Positions 26,176 to 34,190 of a stretch of 64,000 nucleotides of DNA are shown in pieces. A program made the position numbers and the translations under genes. Source of the DNA: Nocardioides sp. Soil774 (GTDB lineage Bacteria > Actinomycetota > Actinomycetes > Propionibacteriales > Nocardioidaceae); assembly GCF_001428125.1 (NCBI RefSeq), contig NZ_LMSM01000005.1:67701-131700 (forward strand), written 5' to 3'. How positions within the stretch are numbered: the stretch's first letter is position 1; each line of letters starts with the position of its first letter. The notes beneath the pieces were generated by a model. The model ran no database searches, was not told the origin of the DNA, and saw only the letters and a program-made list of their open reading frames with translations.

Positions 26176-26927
26176 GACACCTTCTCCTTCTTCTGACCGG
26201 CCGCGCCCGCGATCCGGTGGACGATGAACGACGCGACCTCACCGGGGGTCGTGCCACGCGTGAACACGCGGTCGACGCCGAGCTCGTCGGCCATGGTCTC
26301 GTCGAAGCGGGGACCCCCCACGACGAGCAGCGGTCGCTTCGCTGCCGGGTAGGCCTCGCGGAAGGCCGCCGACATCTCGCGGGTGTTGAGCAGGTGGGCG
26401 TCGCGCTGGGTGACGACCTGGGAGACCAGGACGGCGTCGGCCTTTTCCTCTCGGGCGGCCTCGACGAGCTGGGGCACCGAGACCTGGGCGCCGAGGTTGA
26501 CCACCTTGAGCTCGCGGTAGTACTCCAGGCCCTTCTCCCCCGCGAAGCCCTTGATGTTGAGGATCGCGTCGATGCCCACGGTGTGCGCGTCGGTGCCGAT
26601 GCAGCCCCCGACGACCACGAGGCGCCGACGCATCGAGCGCTTGATCGCGGCGTTGGCCTCCTTGGGCGTCAGCAGCGGGTAGTCGCGCTCGACGACCTCG
26701 ACGGTGCTGGGGTCCACGAGGTGGTTGACCCGCCCGTAGACGACGAAGAAGGTGAAGCCCTGCCCCATCGGCTTGGCGTGCACCACGAGGGCCGGGTCCA
26801 TGCCCATCTTGTTGGCCAGCTGCACCGCGGCGCCCTCGGCGATTTTGGAGTGCTCGATCGGGAGGGTGAACGACAGCTGCACCATGCCGTCGCCGGTGGT
26901 GTCGCCGTAGGGACGGATCAGGCTCAC
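26172..26927 (-). CDS. kamE: Lysine 5,6-aminomutase beta subunit
   Basis: A 251-residue cobalamin-binding subunit. With KamD it forms the B12- and PLP-dependent enzyme that moves the terminal amino group of beta-lysine or D-lysine from C6 to C5. The N-terminal dimerisation part (RPYGDTTGDGMVQLSFTLP) is followed by the Rossmann B12 domain with the cobalt-ligand motif DAHTVGIDAIL. The tail is basic. GTG 26927 overlaps the kamD stop. Its start residues and length fit OAM/KamE proteins. Confidence 0.93.
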   Translation of the reverse strand: MSLIRPYGDTTGDGMVQLSFTLPIEHSKIAEGAAVQLANKMGMDPALVVHAKPMGQGFTFFVVYGRVNHLVDPSTVEVVERDYPLLTPKEANAAIKRSMRRRLVVVGGCIGTDAHTVGIDAILNIKGFAGEKGLEYYRELKVVNLGAQVSVPQLVEAAREEKADAVLVSQVVTQRDAHLLNTREMSAAFREAYPAAKRPLLVVGGPRFDETMADELGVDRVFTRGTTPGEVASFIVHRIAGAAGQKKEKVS

Positions 26928-28519
26928 TTGTCCTCCTCCAGGATCTCGGTCGCGGGGTTGTAGTAGTCGGCGGCCTTGCGGGCCACGCCGTCGAGTCCCC
27001 TGCCCTTGTCGGCCGGACGCTTCATCAGCCCGAACGTGCCGTCGGCGATGGCGGCCAGCAGCGGCGGGTCGCCCGCGGCGTCGGAGTCGTCCTTGATGTC
27101 CTGCAGCAGGTCGATCGCCTCGCCCAGCACCTCGCGCGCCCGCGTGGCGATGAAGCCGTCGGGCGCGGGGTGGAAGTCCTCGCGCAGGTTGCCGGCGGCG
27201 TTCATGACGTAGCGGACGTTCTGCAGGGCCAGGTCGCGGTCGGAGATCCACGGCGTGACGACCGCCTCGGTCATCATGCCGACGAGCAGGATGCCCTGGC
27301 CGGTGAGGGCGCCCACGAGGTTGAAGAACCCGTCGAGGAGGTAGCCCTTGAAGATGTCGCCGGTCATGTGGCGCGTCGGCGGCATCCACTTCAGCGGGGC
27401 GTCGGGGAAGAGCTCACGCGCGAGCATCGCGTGGGCGAGCTCGAGGCGGAACGAGTCGGGCACCTCCGGGTCGATCTCGAAGGCGTGGCCCAGGCCGAGC
27501 TGCCAGTCCTCGAGGCCGGCCTCCTTGGCGAAGTACTCGTTGAGCAGCTGGCTCGTGGTCACCGTGTGCGCGGCCTCGATGGCGTCGGCGGTGGTGAGGT
27601 AGTTGTCCTCACCGGTGTTGATGATGATCCCGGCGCGAGCGTGGACCTGGCGGCTGAAGCGCTGGTCGACGAAGGTGCGGATCGGGTTGATGTCGCGGAA
27701 GAGGATGCCGTACATCGAGTCGTTGAGCATCATGTCGAGGCGCTCGAGCCCGGCCAGCGCCGCGATCTCCGGCATGCACAGCCCGGAGGCGTAGTTGGTG
27801 AGCCGGACGTAGCGGCCGAGCTCCTTCGACGTCTCGTCGAGGGCGGCACGCATCAGGCGGAAGTTCTCCTGGGTGGCGTAGGTGCCGGCGAAGCCCTCGC
27901 GGGTCGCGCCCTCGGGCACGAAGTCGAGCAGCGACTGCCCGGTGGAGCGGATCACCGCGATGACGTCGGCGCCCTCGCGCGCGGCGGCCTGGGCCTGCGG
28001 GATGTCCTCGTGGATGTCGCCCGTGGCGACGATCAGGTAGATCCACGGCTTGCTCGGCGCGTCGCCCACCTTGGCGATCATCTTCTCGCGCGCGACCCGT
28101 TGCCGGTCGATCTGCTTGATCCCGGCGCCGACTGCCTTGCGCGAGGCGGCGCGGGCGCGGGTGGCGTCCTTGCCCTCGGGCACGCGGAACGTCACCGACC
28201 CGGCCGCCGCCTTCTGCGCCAGGGACAGGAGGTCGTCGCCCTCGCCGCGCAGCAGCGCGTCCCACACGGGAAGGCTGACGCCGTGCTCGAGGCCCACGTC
28301 GGCGCGCACGACGTCGGTGAGCCGGTTGACCCACGGCGTGCCGTCGGGGTCGGCCCCGCCCAGCCCGGCGAGGCGGAGCGTGGCGCGCTCGACGCTCACC
28401 GTGGTGTGGCGCTGCGCGAGGTCGACGATCGGCTTGCCGACCTGGCGCGCGAGCGTGCGCGCACGCCGTACGTCGGCGCGGTCGATGCCGAGCTGGCTGG
28501 TCGGCTTGCGGGGTGCCAT
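26924..28519 (-). CDS. kamD: Lysine 5,6-aminomutase alpha subunit
   Basis: A 531-residue barrel subunit of lysine 5,6-aminomutase that carries most of the substrate, PLP and adenosyl-cobalamin contacts. Characteristic segments are WIYLIVATGDIHEDIPQAQ, VIAVIRSTGQSLLDFVPEG, TNYASGLCMPEIAALAG and WMPPTRHMTGDIFKGYL. Length matches clostridial KamD. The ATG overlaps the kdd stop. The enzyme makes 3,5-diaminohexanoate from beta-lysine supplied by the divergent kamA. Cobalamin is required; no B12 or reactivation genes are in the window. Confidence 0.94.
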   Translation of the reverse strand: MAPRKPTSQLGIDRADVRRARTLARQVGKPIVDLAQRHTTVSVERATLRLAGLGGADPDGTPWVNRLTDVVRADVGLEHGVSLPVWDALLRGEGDDLLSLAQKAAAGSVTFRVPEGKDATRARAASRKAVGAGIKQIDRQRVAREKMIAKVGDAPSKPWIYLIVATGDIHEDIPQAQAAAREGADVIAVIRSTGQSLLDFVPEGATREGFAGTYATQENFRLMRAALDETSKELGRYVRLTNYASGLCMPEIAALAGLERLDMMLNDSMYGILFRDINPIRTFVDQRFSRQVHARAGIIINTGEDNYLTTADAIEAAHTVTTSQLLNEYFAKEAGLEDWQLGLGHAFEIDPEVPDSFRLELAHAMLARELFPDAPLKWMPPTRHMTGDIFKGYLLDGFFNLVGALTGQGILLVGMMTEAVVTPWISDRDLALQNVRYVMNAAGNLREDFHPAPDGFIATRAREVLGEAIDLLQDIKDDSDAAGDPPLLAAIADGTFGLMKRPADKGRGLDGVARKAADYYNPATEILEEDK

Positions 28520-29595
28520 CAGAGCCTCCGCTCGAAGAGTCCGCGCACGCCGGCGTCGGCGCGGAGCAGGTCCATCGCGTAGGCCGCGTGGCCCGGGACG
28601 TAGCCGTTGCCGACGAGCATGCGCACGTCGGCGGCGAGGCCCTCGGCGCCGAGCGCGGCGGCGCTGAAGCTGGTGGCCATGGAGAAGAAGATGACGGTGC
28701 CGCCCTCCGCGGTGGCGAGGATCGCGCCGCCCTCGCAGCCCGGCACGTCGACGCACACGACGGTGACGTCGGCCGGTCCCCCGGCAGCGGCGACCGCGTC
28801 GCGCAGCGCGATCGGGTCGCGCGCGTCGGCGATCGCGACCGCGTCGGCCAGCCCGGCGTCGGCGAGCAGGTCGTGCTCTCCCAGGTGGGGCACGACCCCG
28901 ATGGTGCGGCCCGCGCCGGCGGCCCGTGCGGCGGCCAGGCTCAGGGAGCCAGACTTGCCCGCACCGCCGATGACGGCGACGGCCGGCGCGCTGCCGGCCT
29001 CGGCGCGGGCGGCGTACTCCCCCACGACGCGGGCGGTCAGCGCAGGTGCGCCGCAGACGTCCATGACGCTGAGGGAGAGCGCGGGGTCGAGGTCGTCGGG
29101 GATGACCGCGGCGATGGAGCGGCCGAAGAGCACCGCGTAGCCGTCGCACGGCACCTGCTCGCCGTGGCCGTCCCACCGGGCCAGGCCGTCCTCGATCACG
29201 AGCGGGGTGAGGGTGAGGCTGACGAGGGTGGCGACCCGGTCGCCGACCGCGAGGCCGAGCGGCGACTCGGGGCCGACCTCCTCGACCGTGCCGACGAGCA
29301 TGCCGCCGGAGCCGGTGACGGGGTTCTGCATCTTGCCGCGCGAGGCGACGATCTCGAGGACCTCGGCGCGCACGGCATCGCCGTCGGCCACGCCGTACGT
29401 CGTGTGCTTGCGCTCGAGCTGGCGGAACGACGCGGCGTCGAGGTTGAGGCGCTCGACGCGCACGCGCACCTCGTCGGGCCACAGCTCCCGGCGGGTGTCG
29501 AGGCGCTGGGCGGCCTGCGGGAGCACGACGCCCTCGTCGAGGACCCGGTGCAGCCCGGTCGGGTCGCCGGTGCGGAGGTCGGTGGAGGCACTCAT
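28519..29595 (-). CDS. kdd: L-erythro-3,5-diaminohexanoate dehydrogenase
   Basis: A 358-residue NAD-dependent deaminating dehydrogenase that converts 3,5-diaminohexanoate to 3-keto-5-aminohexanoate. The N-terminal half has RVRVERLNLDAASFRQL and GSGGMLVGTVEEVG. The nucleotide-binding fold is VAVIGGAGKSGSLSLAAA. ATG 29595 was preferred over 29604 because GAAGGA lies eight bases before it and abuts the other. It leads the kdd-kamD-kamE-kal operon, with a 1-base TGA/ATG overlap to kamD, and is divergent from kamA. Confidence 0.9.
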   Translation of the reverse strand: MSASTDLRTGDPTGLHRVLDEGVVLPQAAQRLDTRRELWPDEVRVRVERLNLDAASFRQLERKHTTYGVADGDAVRAEVLEIVASRGKMQNPVTGSGGMLVGTVEEVGPESPLGLAVGDRVATLVSLTLTPLVIEDGLARWDGHGEQVPCDGYAVLFGRSIAAVIPDDLDPALSLSVMDVCGAPALTARVVGEYAARAEAGSAPAVAVIGGAGKSGSLSLAAARAAGAGRTIGVVPHLGEHDLLADAGLADAVAIADARDPIALRDAVAAAGGPADVTVVCVDVPGCEGGAILATAEGGTVIFFSMATSFSAAALGAEGLAADVRMLVGNGYVPGHAAYAMDLLRADAGVRGLFERRL

Positions 29596-29627
29596 GCCGG
29601 TCATCCTTCTACGTCATCGCGTCTGGA

Positions 29628-29663
29628 CCGCAAATCTTGCGGCGTGGCATTGGACTCGCCGCA
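29628..29663. promoter_or_regulatory. Palindromes in the kdd-kamA divergent promoter region
   Basis: CCGCAA-ATC-TTGCGG (29628-29642) is a perfect inverted repeat of 15 bases. Overlapping it, TGCGGCG (29638-29644) pairs with CGCCGCA (29657-29663) across 12 bases. Both sit midway between the two divergent genes, as expected for the operator of a shared regulator. The lrp gene 1.5 kb beyond kamA is a candidate binder, but nothing in the sequence proves this. Confidence 0.45.
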
Positions 29664-29758
29664 GGAACTCCGCGTACTCTTCCAGATGTGTCGCCGACCA
29701 CACAACCGGCGCGCCGACCCGCCACGACCCGGTCGCCCCGGGCCCGCAAGGAGACCTC

Positions 29759-31225
29759 ATGAGCATCGACACCGCCACCTCGCTGGAGCAGGCGATCGCC
29801 ACCGGCCAGCCCTACCCCTATGCGCGCGTCGAGCTCGTCGAGCCCGACTGGACGCGCTTCCCGGGCTGGGCCGACGTCACCGCGGCGGACTGGGCCTCGG
29901 TGCAGTGGCAGCGTGCCCACTGCATCAAGAACCTCAAGCAGCTGCGCGAGCTCATGGGCGACCTGCTCGACGAGCGCTTCTACGCCGACCTCGAGCGCGA
30001 CCAGGCCGAGCGGGCCACCATGTCGATGCTGGTGCCGCCGCAGATGATGAACACGATGGTCCCGACCGTGACGCCCGCCGGTCCGGGCTCGCTGACCGAG
30101 GCGTTCTACGCCGACCCGGTGCGCCACTACATGATCCCGGTCTTCAGCGACCGCCGCACCGACTGGCCCTCCCACCCGCACGCCGCGCGCGACTCGCTCC
30201 ACGAGCACGACATGTGGGCCACCGAGGGCCTCACCCACCGCTACCCCACCAAGGTGCTCGCCGAGCTGCTGCCGACCTGCCCGCAGTACTGCGGCCACTG
30301 CACCCGGATGGACCTCGTGGGCAACTCGACCCCGGTCATCGACAAGCTGAAGTTCGCCGGCAAGCCCAACGACCGCCTCGGCGACATGATGGACTACCTG
30401 CGGCGCACGCCCTCGGTGCGCGACGTCGTGGTCTCCGGCGGCGACGTGGCCAACATGCCGTGGCCGCGCCTCGAGGCCTTCCTCATGTCGGTGCTCGAGA
30501 TCGAGAACATCCGCGACATCCGCCTCGCCACCAAGGCCCTCATCGGCCTGCCCCAGCACTGGCTGCAGCCCGACGTGGTCGAGGGCGTCTCCCGCGTCGC
30601 CGCGGTCGCCCGCTCGCGCGGCGTCTCGCTGGCGATGCACACCCACGCCAACCACGCGAACTCCGTGACCCCGATCGTGGCCGAGGCCTCCCGGGCGATG
30701 CTCGACGCGGGCCTGCGCGACGTACGCAACCAGGGCGTGCTGCTCAACGGCGTCAACGCCGACCCGCACGCGCTGCTCGACCTCTGCTTCCGCCTGCTCG
30801 ACGGCGCGCAGATCATGCCCTACTACTTCTACATGTGCGACACGATCCCGTTCTCGGAGCACTGGCGGGTCTCGCTCGCCGACGCGCAGCGCCTGCAGCA
30901 CCACATCATGGGCTACCTGCCGGGCTTCGCGACGCCGCGCATCGTGTGCGACGTGCCGTTCGTCGGCAAGCGCTGGGTGCACCAGAACGCCGACTACGAC
31001 ACCGAGCGCGGCATCTCGTTCTGGACCAAGAACTACCGCACCTCCATCGAGGCCGACGACGCCGAGGCGCTCTCGCGCTTCTACGAGTACTACGACCCGA
31101 TCCACACGCTGCCCGAGTCCGGCCAGCAGTGGTGGGAGCAGCACGGCCGCCTCGACGAGGCCTCGCTCAAGGCTGCGGAGATGGCGGAGGCCTCTCGGCG
31201 TACGGCGGCCCTCCAGGCGTACTGA
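29759..31225 (+). CDS. kamA: Lysine 2,3-aminomutase family protein
   Basis: A 488-residue radical-SAM/PLP enzyme expected to convert L-lysine to L-beta-lysine. The iron-sulphur motif is CPQYCGHC, with Cys174, Cys178 and Cys181, preceded by THRYPTKVLAELLPT. VVSGGDVANMPW and NQGVLLNGVNADP are family-typical. It is longer than the 416-residue clostridial enzyme, with an N-terminal extension. ATG 29759 has AAGGAGA five bases upstream. Divergent from the aminomutase operon, it supplies its substrate. Glutamate 2,3-aminomutase specificity cannot be excluded without residue comparison. Confidence 0.87.
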   Translation: MSIDTATSLEQAIATGQPYPYARVELVEPDWTRFPGWADVTAADWASVQWQRAHCIKNLKQLRELMGDLLDERFYADLERDQAERATMSMLVPPQMMNTMVPTVTPAGPGSLTEAFYADPVRHYMIPVFSDRRTDWPSHPHAARDSLHEHDMWATEGLTHRYPTKVLAELLPTCPQYCGHCTRMDLVGNSTPVIDKLKFAGKPNDRLGDMMDYLRRTPSVRDVVVSGGDVANMPWPRLEAFLMSVLEIENIRDIRLATKALIGLPQHWLQPDVVEGVSRVAAVARSRGVSLAMHTHANHANSVTPIVAEASRAMLDAGLRDVRNQGVLLNGVNADPHALLDLCFRLLDGAQIMPYYFYMCDTIPFSEHWRVSLADAQRLQHHIMGYLPGFATPRIVCDVPFVGKRWVHQNADYDTERGISFWTKNYRTSIEADDAEALSRFYEYYDPIHTLPESGQQWWEQHGRLDEASLKAAEMAEASRRTAALQAY

Positions 31226-31236
31226 GGGCCCCGCAT

Positions 31237-31289
31237 GCTGGAGTCACCGCTGGAGCGGTGACTCCAGCACCGTTGGGGTGTTGCAACAC
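31237..31289. repeat. Left copy of 53-bp inverted repeat, hairpin-rich
   Basis: This unit contains a perfect 14-bp stem (CTGGAGTCACCGCT, 31238-31251, with its complement at 31254-31267, GG loop) followed by GGGGTGTTGCAACACCCC (31275-31292), a perfect 18-base palindrome. It begins 12 bases past the kamA stop and would terminate that transcript. Its reverse complement matches 32682-32734 at 44 of 53 positions. Confidence 0.85.
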
Positions 31290-31439
31290 CCCGACGGCGT
31301 CAAACTTCCCTCACCTGGTTCACGACTGACCCGTCCTCGTGCCCCACCGGGCCTCCACAGGCGCGACCATCGGGTCGCCCTCCACAGCCGCCGCAGCCAC
31401 GAGCCGCGCCGTGTCGCCGGACGGACGCAGAGTGTCCGC

Positions 31440-32393
31440 ATGGACGACGAGCGCGACTTCCCAATCGGCACGCACGACATCAGGCTCCGGCGCGAGCTCG
31501 TCGCCGCCGGGTGGACGGACCGCGACATCGCCCGTTCGGTCGCGAGCGGGTTGATCCACCGCGTCCGGTACGGCGCCTACGTGGACGCAAGCCTGTGGAC
31601 GAGGCTCGACGCGGGGAGGGACCAGCACCGTGCTCGTGCGCGCGCAGTGCTCCGCACGGCTCATCCGAGCAGCGTGCTCACCCATCAGTCAGCCTTGGCC
31701 GAGCATGTCAGCACGCTGTGGCGGCTGCCGCTTGACGAGGTCGCCGTCACGCGCACTGACGGGGTGGCGGGCCGCACAGAAGCCGGCATCGTCCACCACT
31801 CCGGTGCGCTGCACCTCGAGCACATCACGGTGCGTCACGGCGTCCCCGTCTCGACCCCCGCGCGTGCTGCGATCGAGGTGTTGACGACCACGGACTCCGA
31901 GCTCGGCTTCTGCCTGCTCAATGCCGTCCTGCACACGCAGCGGACGACGATCGAGCAGGTGCGAAGGGTGGCGGCGCAGGCCGAGCACTGGCCCAACACG
32001 CTCAGTGTGCGTATCGCTCTCGGACTGGCTGATCACCGACTGTCCAGCATCGCGGAGAGTCGGACGATGTACGTCCTCCACCGCGAGAACGTCCCGTTGC
32101 CGATGGTCCAGGTCGAGGTCCATGACGCGAGCGGTCGGCTGACCGGGATCGTTGACTTCCTCTGGCCACAGCACGGGGTCTTCCTCGAGTTCGACGGTCG
32201 CATCAAGTACGAGATCCATCGCCGGCCGGGCGAGACGCTCGCGGACTACCTCATGCGGGAGAAGAGACGTGAGGAGCGGATCTGTCTGGAGACAGGATGG
32301 GTCTGCATCAGGATCGGTTGGGCCGACCTCGAGGACCCACGGGCGCTCGCGCGGCGCATCCGTGCCATCCTCGCCAAGCGGGCGGTGGCGTGA
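31440..32393 (+). CDS. AbiEi-like/DUF559 domain protein
   Basis: A 317-residue protein. The N-terminal part (LRRELVAAGWTDRDIARSVA, then GLIHRVRYGAYVD) is a winged-helix similar to AbiEi-type antitoxin domains. The C-terminal part has a Vsr-like PD-(D/E)XK core: SIAESRTMYVLHRENV, GIVDFLWP (Asp), VFLEFDGRIKYE and a following basic helix. No AbiEii toxin partner is adjacent, and such solitary proteins are common and uncharacterised in actinobacteria. It lies alone in a segment bounded by inverted repeats, and its base composition looks slightly less GC-biased than its neighbours. Confidence 0.75.
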   Translation: MDDERDFPIGTHDIRLRRELVAAGWTDRDIARSVASGLIHRVRYGAYVDASLWTRLDAGRDQHRARARAVLRTAHPSSVLTHQSALAEHVSTLWRLPLDEVAVTRTDGVAGRTEAGIVHHSGALHLEHITVRHGVPVSTPARAAIEVLTTTDSELGFCLLNAVLHTQRTTIEQVRRVAAQAEHWPNTLSVRIALGLADHRLSSIAESRTMYVLHRENVPLPMVQVEVHDASGRLTGIVDFLWPQHGVFLEFDGRIKYEIHRRPGETLADYLMREKRREERICLETGWVCIRIGWADLEDPRALARRIRAILAKRAVA

Positions 32394-32681
32394 GGGTGGG
32401 TAAGCAGTCACCCAAAGACGAACCTCACCCCCCAAATTCCAACGCGACCTGACATGCGGCACGCATGCCGCGCGCAAGGTGGCGCGGACATCCGCGCCGT
32501 GCTGACGGGTGTGGCGATGCACGAAGGGCGTCGTACCCGCCGGCCTTCCTGTCCCATGACGAGCTCGTCGTTGTCGGGGGGTCGATCACCTCGGAACTCA
32601 GTCGAATGGGTGAGCACGAATCGTCCGGCGACCCGCCAGCCCCTCTGGTCACATGGGTGGGGGCAGTCTTGCGCGTCCGGT
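32394..32681. other. Non-coding stretch after DUF559 gene
   Basis: Nearly 300 bases without a credible reading frame on either strand: the open frames lack ribosome-binding sites and protein-like composition. It is less GC-rich than the surroundings and forms the right part of the repeat-bounded segment. No RNA gene or att-like site is recognised. Confidence 0.6.
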
Positions 32682-32734
32682 GCGTTGCAACCCCCTAATC
32701 GCGTTGAAGTCACCGCTCCAGCGGTGACTCCAAC
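32682..32734. repeat. Right copy of 53-bp inverted repeat
   Basis: In opposite orientation to 31237-31289 and identical at 44 of 53 positions. It contains a 15-bp stem with one mismatch, spanning 32703-32734, whose core GTCACCGCT / AGCGGTGAC is the same as in the left copy. It starts 33 bases beyond the lrp stop on the minus strand and so could terminate lrp, just as the left copy would terminate kamA. Confidence 0.85.
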
Positions 32735-32767
32735 AAATCGCCGCGGCCAGCCCGCGGCGAGCGGCTC

Positions 32768-33220
32768 TCAGTCGACGGGGCGGTTCTCGTAGGGCGTGGA
32801 GAGCACGATCGTCGTCCGGGTCGACACGCTGGCGGCACCGCGGATCCGGGCGAGGAGCTCCTCGAGCGCGAGCGGCGTGGCGACGCGGATCTTGAGGATG
32901 TAGGACTCCTCGCCGGCGACCGACCAGCAGGACTCGATCTCCGTGATCCCGACGAGGCGCTCGGGGTAGTCGTCGGGCTGCGACGGGTCGATCGGGGTGA
33001 TCGAGATGAACGCCGTCAGCGGCCGGCCGAGCTGGTCGTGGTCGACGGTGGCGCCGTAGCCCTTGATCAGACCGCGCTGCTCGAGCCGCTTCACGCGCTG
33101 GTGCACCGCGGAGGTCGACAGGTCGGTCGCCTTGCCGAGGTCGGTGAACGACATGCGGCCGTCTGCCGCCAGCAGGGCCAGGATCTGGCGGTCCTTGGAC
33201 TCGACCTCGGAGGTGCTCAC
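32768..33220 (-). CDS. Lrp/AsnC-family transcriptional regulator
   Basis: A 150-residue feast/famine regulator. Residues 1-60 form the helix-turn-helix (DRQILALLAADGRMSFTDLG, then LSTSAVHQRVKRLEQRGLI). Residues 70-150 are the ligand-binding RAM domain with GITEIESCWSVAGEESYILKI. It would bind DNA as an octamer or dimer in response to an amino acid. GTG 33220 gives the standard start. Its nearest plausible targets are the lysine aminomutase genes, now separated from it by the DUF559 segment. It may also regulate itself. Confidence 0.9.
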   Translation of the reverse strand: MSTSEVESKDRQILALLAADGRMSFTDLGKATDLSTSAVHQRVKRLEQRGLIKGYGATVDHDQLGRPLTAFISITPIDPSQPDDYPERLVGITEIESCWSVAGEESYILKIRVATPLALEELLARIRGAASVSTRTTIVLSTPYENRPVD

Positions 33221-33230
33221 GCGCGACACC

Positions 33231-34169
33231 CTAGTCCGACCCGGACAGGGCCTCCACCAGGCGCACGGCAGACGAGCCGAGGCCCCAGCGCTGGTCGAGC
33301 GCGACCACGGCCTCGTGGTCGGCGGGGGTGCGGGGCCGGCTGAGGTCAGGTGCCCCGAGGTCGAGGTCACGGCGTACGGCGACGACGCGCGGCGCAACCG
33401 CGAGGTAGTCAGCGGCGGCCTTGATCTTGCCCCGCGGACCGGGGCCCATGTCGGACTCGGGGTCGTGTGCGGCCTCGACGATCGCCTCGATGGTGCCGAA
33501 CCGCTCGAGCAGCGTCGCGGCGGTCTTCTCCCCCACCCCGGCCACCCCCGGCAGGCCGTCGGAGGTGTCGCCGCGCAGGGTCGCGAAGGCGGCGTACTGG
33601 TGGGCGTCGACGCCGTACTTGGCGCGCACCCAGGCGTTGTCGACGCGGTCGTGCTTGCTCACCCCGCGCGCGGTGTAGAGCACCCGCACCTCGGCCTCGT
33701 CGTCGACGAGCTGGAACAGGTCGCGGTCGCCGGTGACGATGTCGACCGGCATGCCGGCGTCGGTCGCGAGGGTGCCGATGACGTCGTCAGCCTCCATCTC
33801 GGCGTGGCCCACGATCGGGATGCCGTAGGCCTCCAGCACGGACACAATGACCGGGATCTGCGCCTCGAGCGGGTCGGGCACCTCCTCCACGTCAGGCCTC
33901 GGGCCCGGCACCTCGGCGACCACGCGGTGCGCCTTGTAGGACGGGATGAGGTCGACGCGCCACTGCGGGCGCCAGTCGTCGTCCCAGCAGCACGCGAGGT
34001 GGCTCGGGTCGTACTCCCCCACCAGGCGGCTGATGAAGTCCATCAGCCCGCGCACCGCGTTGACCGGCGTGCCGTCGGGCGCCTTCACCGAGTCGGGCAC
34101 CCCGAAGAACGCGCGGAAGTAGAGGGACGCGGTGTCGAGCAGCAGCAGGCGGCCAGATGAGGCGGTCAC
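33231..34169 (-). CDS. 5'-3' exonuclease (PolA-type FEN domain, stand-alone)
   Basis: A 312-residue PIN/FEN nuclease equivalent to the N-terminal domain of DNA polymerase I. It removes 5' flaps or RNA primers. Metal-binding acidic residues appear in LLLDTASLYFRAFF, EMEADDVIGTLA and DIVTGDRDLFQLVDD. The helix-hairpin-helix is GLPGVAGVGEKTAATLLERFG. No polymerase domain follows. The start is GTG 34169, 21 bases downstream of the helY stop on the same strand. Such stand-alone copies occur widely in actinobacteria beside a full PolA. Confidence 0.92.
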   Translation of the reverse strand: MTASSGRLLLLDTASLYFRAFFGVPDSVKAPDGTPVNAVRGLMDFISRLVGEYDPSHLACCWDDDWRPQWRVDLIPSYKAHRVVAEVPGPRPDVEEVPDPLEAQIPVIVSVLEAYGIPIVGHAEMEADDVIGTLATDAGMPVDIVTGDRDLFQLVDDEAEVRVLYTARGVSKHDRVDNAWVRAKYGVDAHQYAAFATLRGDTSDGLPGVAGVGEKTAATLLERFGTIEAIVEAAHDPESDMGPGPRGKIKAAADYLAVAPRVVAVRRDLDLGAPDLSRPRTPADHEAVVALDQRWGLGSSAVRLVEALSGSD

Positions 34170-34190
34170 GACCCGGAGCCTGCCACAGCC

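Noticed and set aside
28513..31329. 938-codon plus-strand frame overlapping kdd and kamA
   Set aside because: Runs through two well-identified genes in the wrong frame or strand; repetitive Arg/Ala/Pro composition.
32454..32792. 112-codon frame downstream of the DUF559 gene
   Set aside because: No ribosome-binding site, shadow-like composition, and it crosses the right inverted repeat into lrp.
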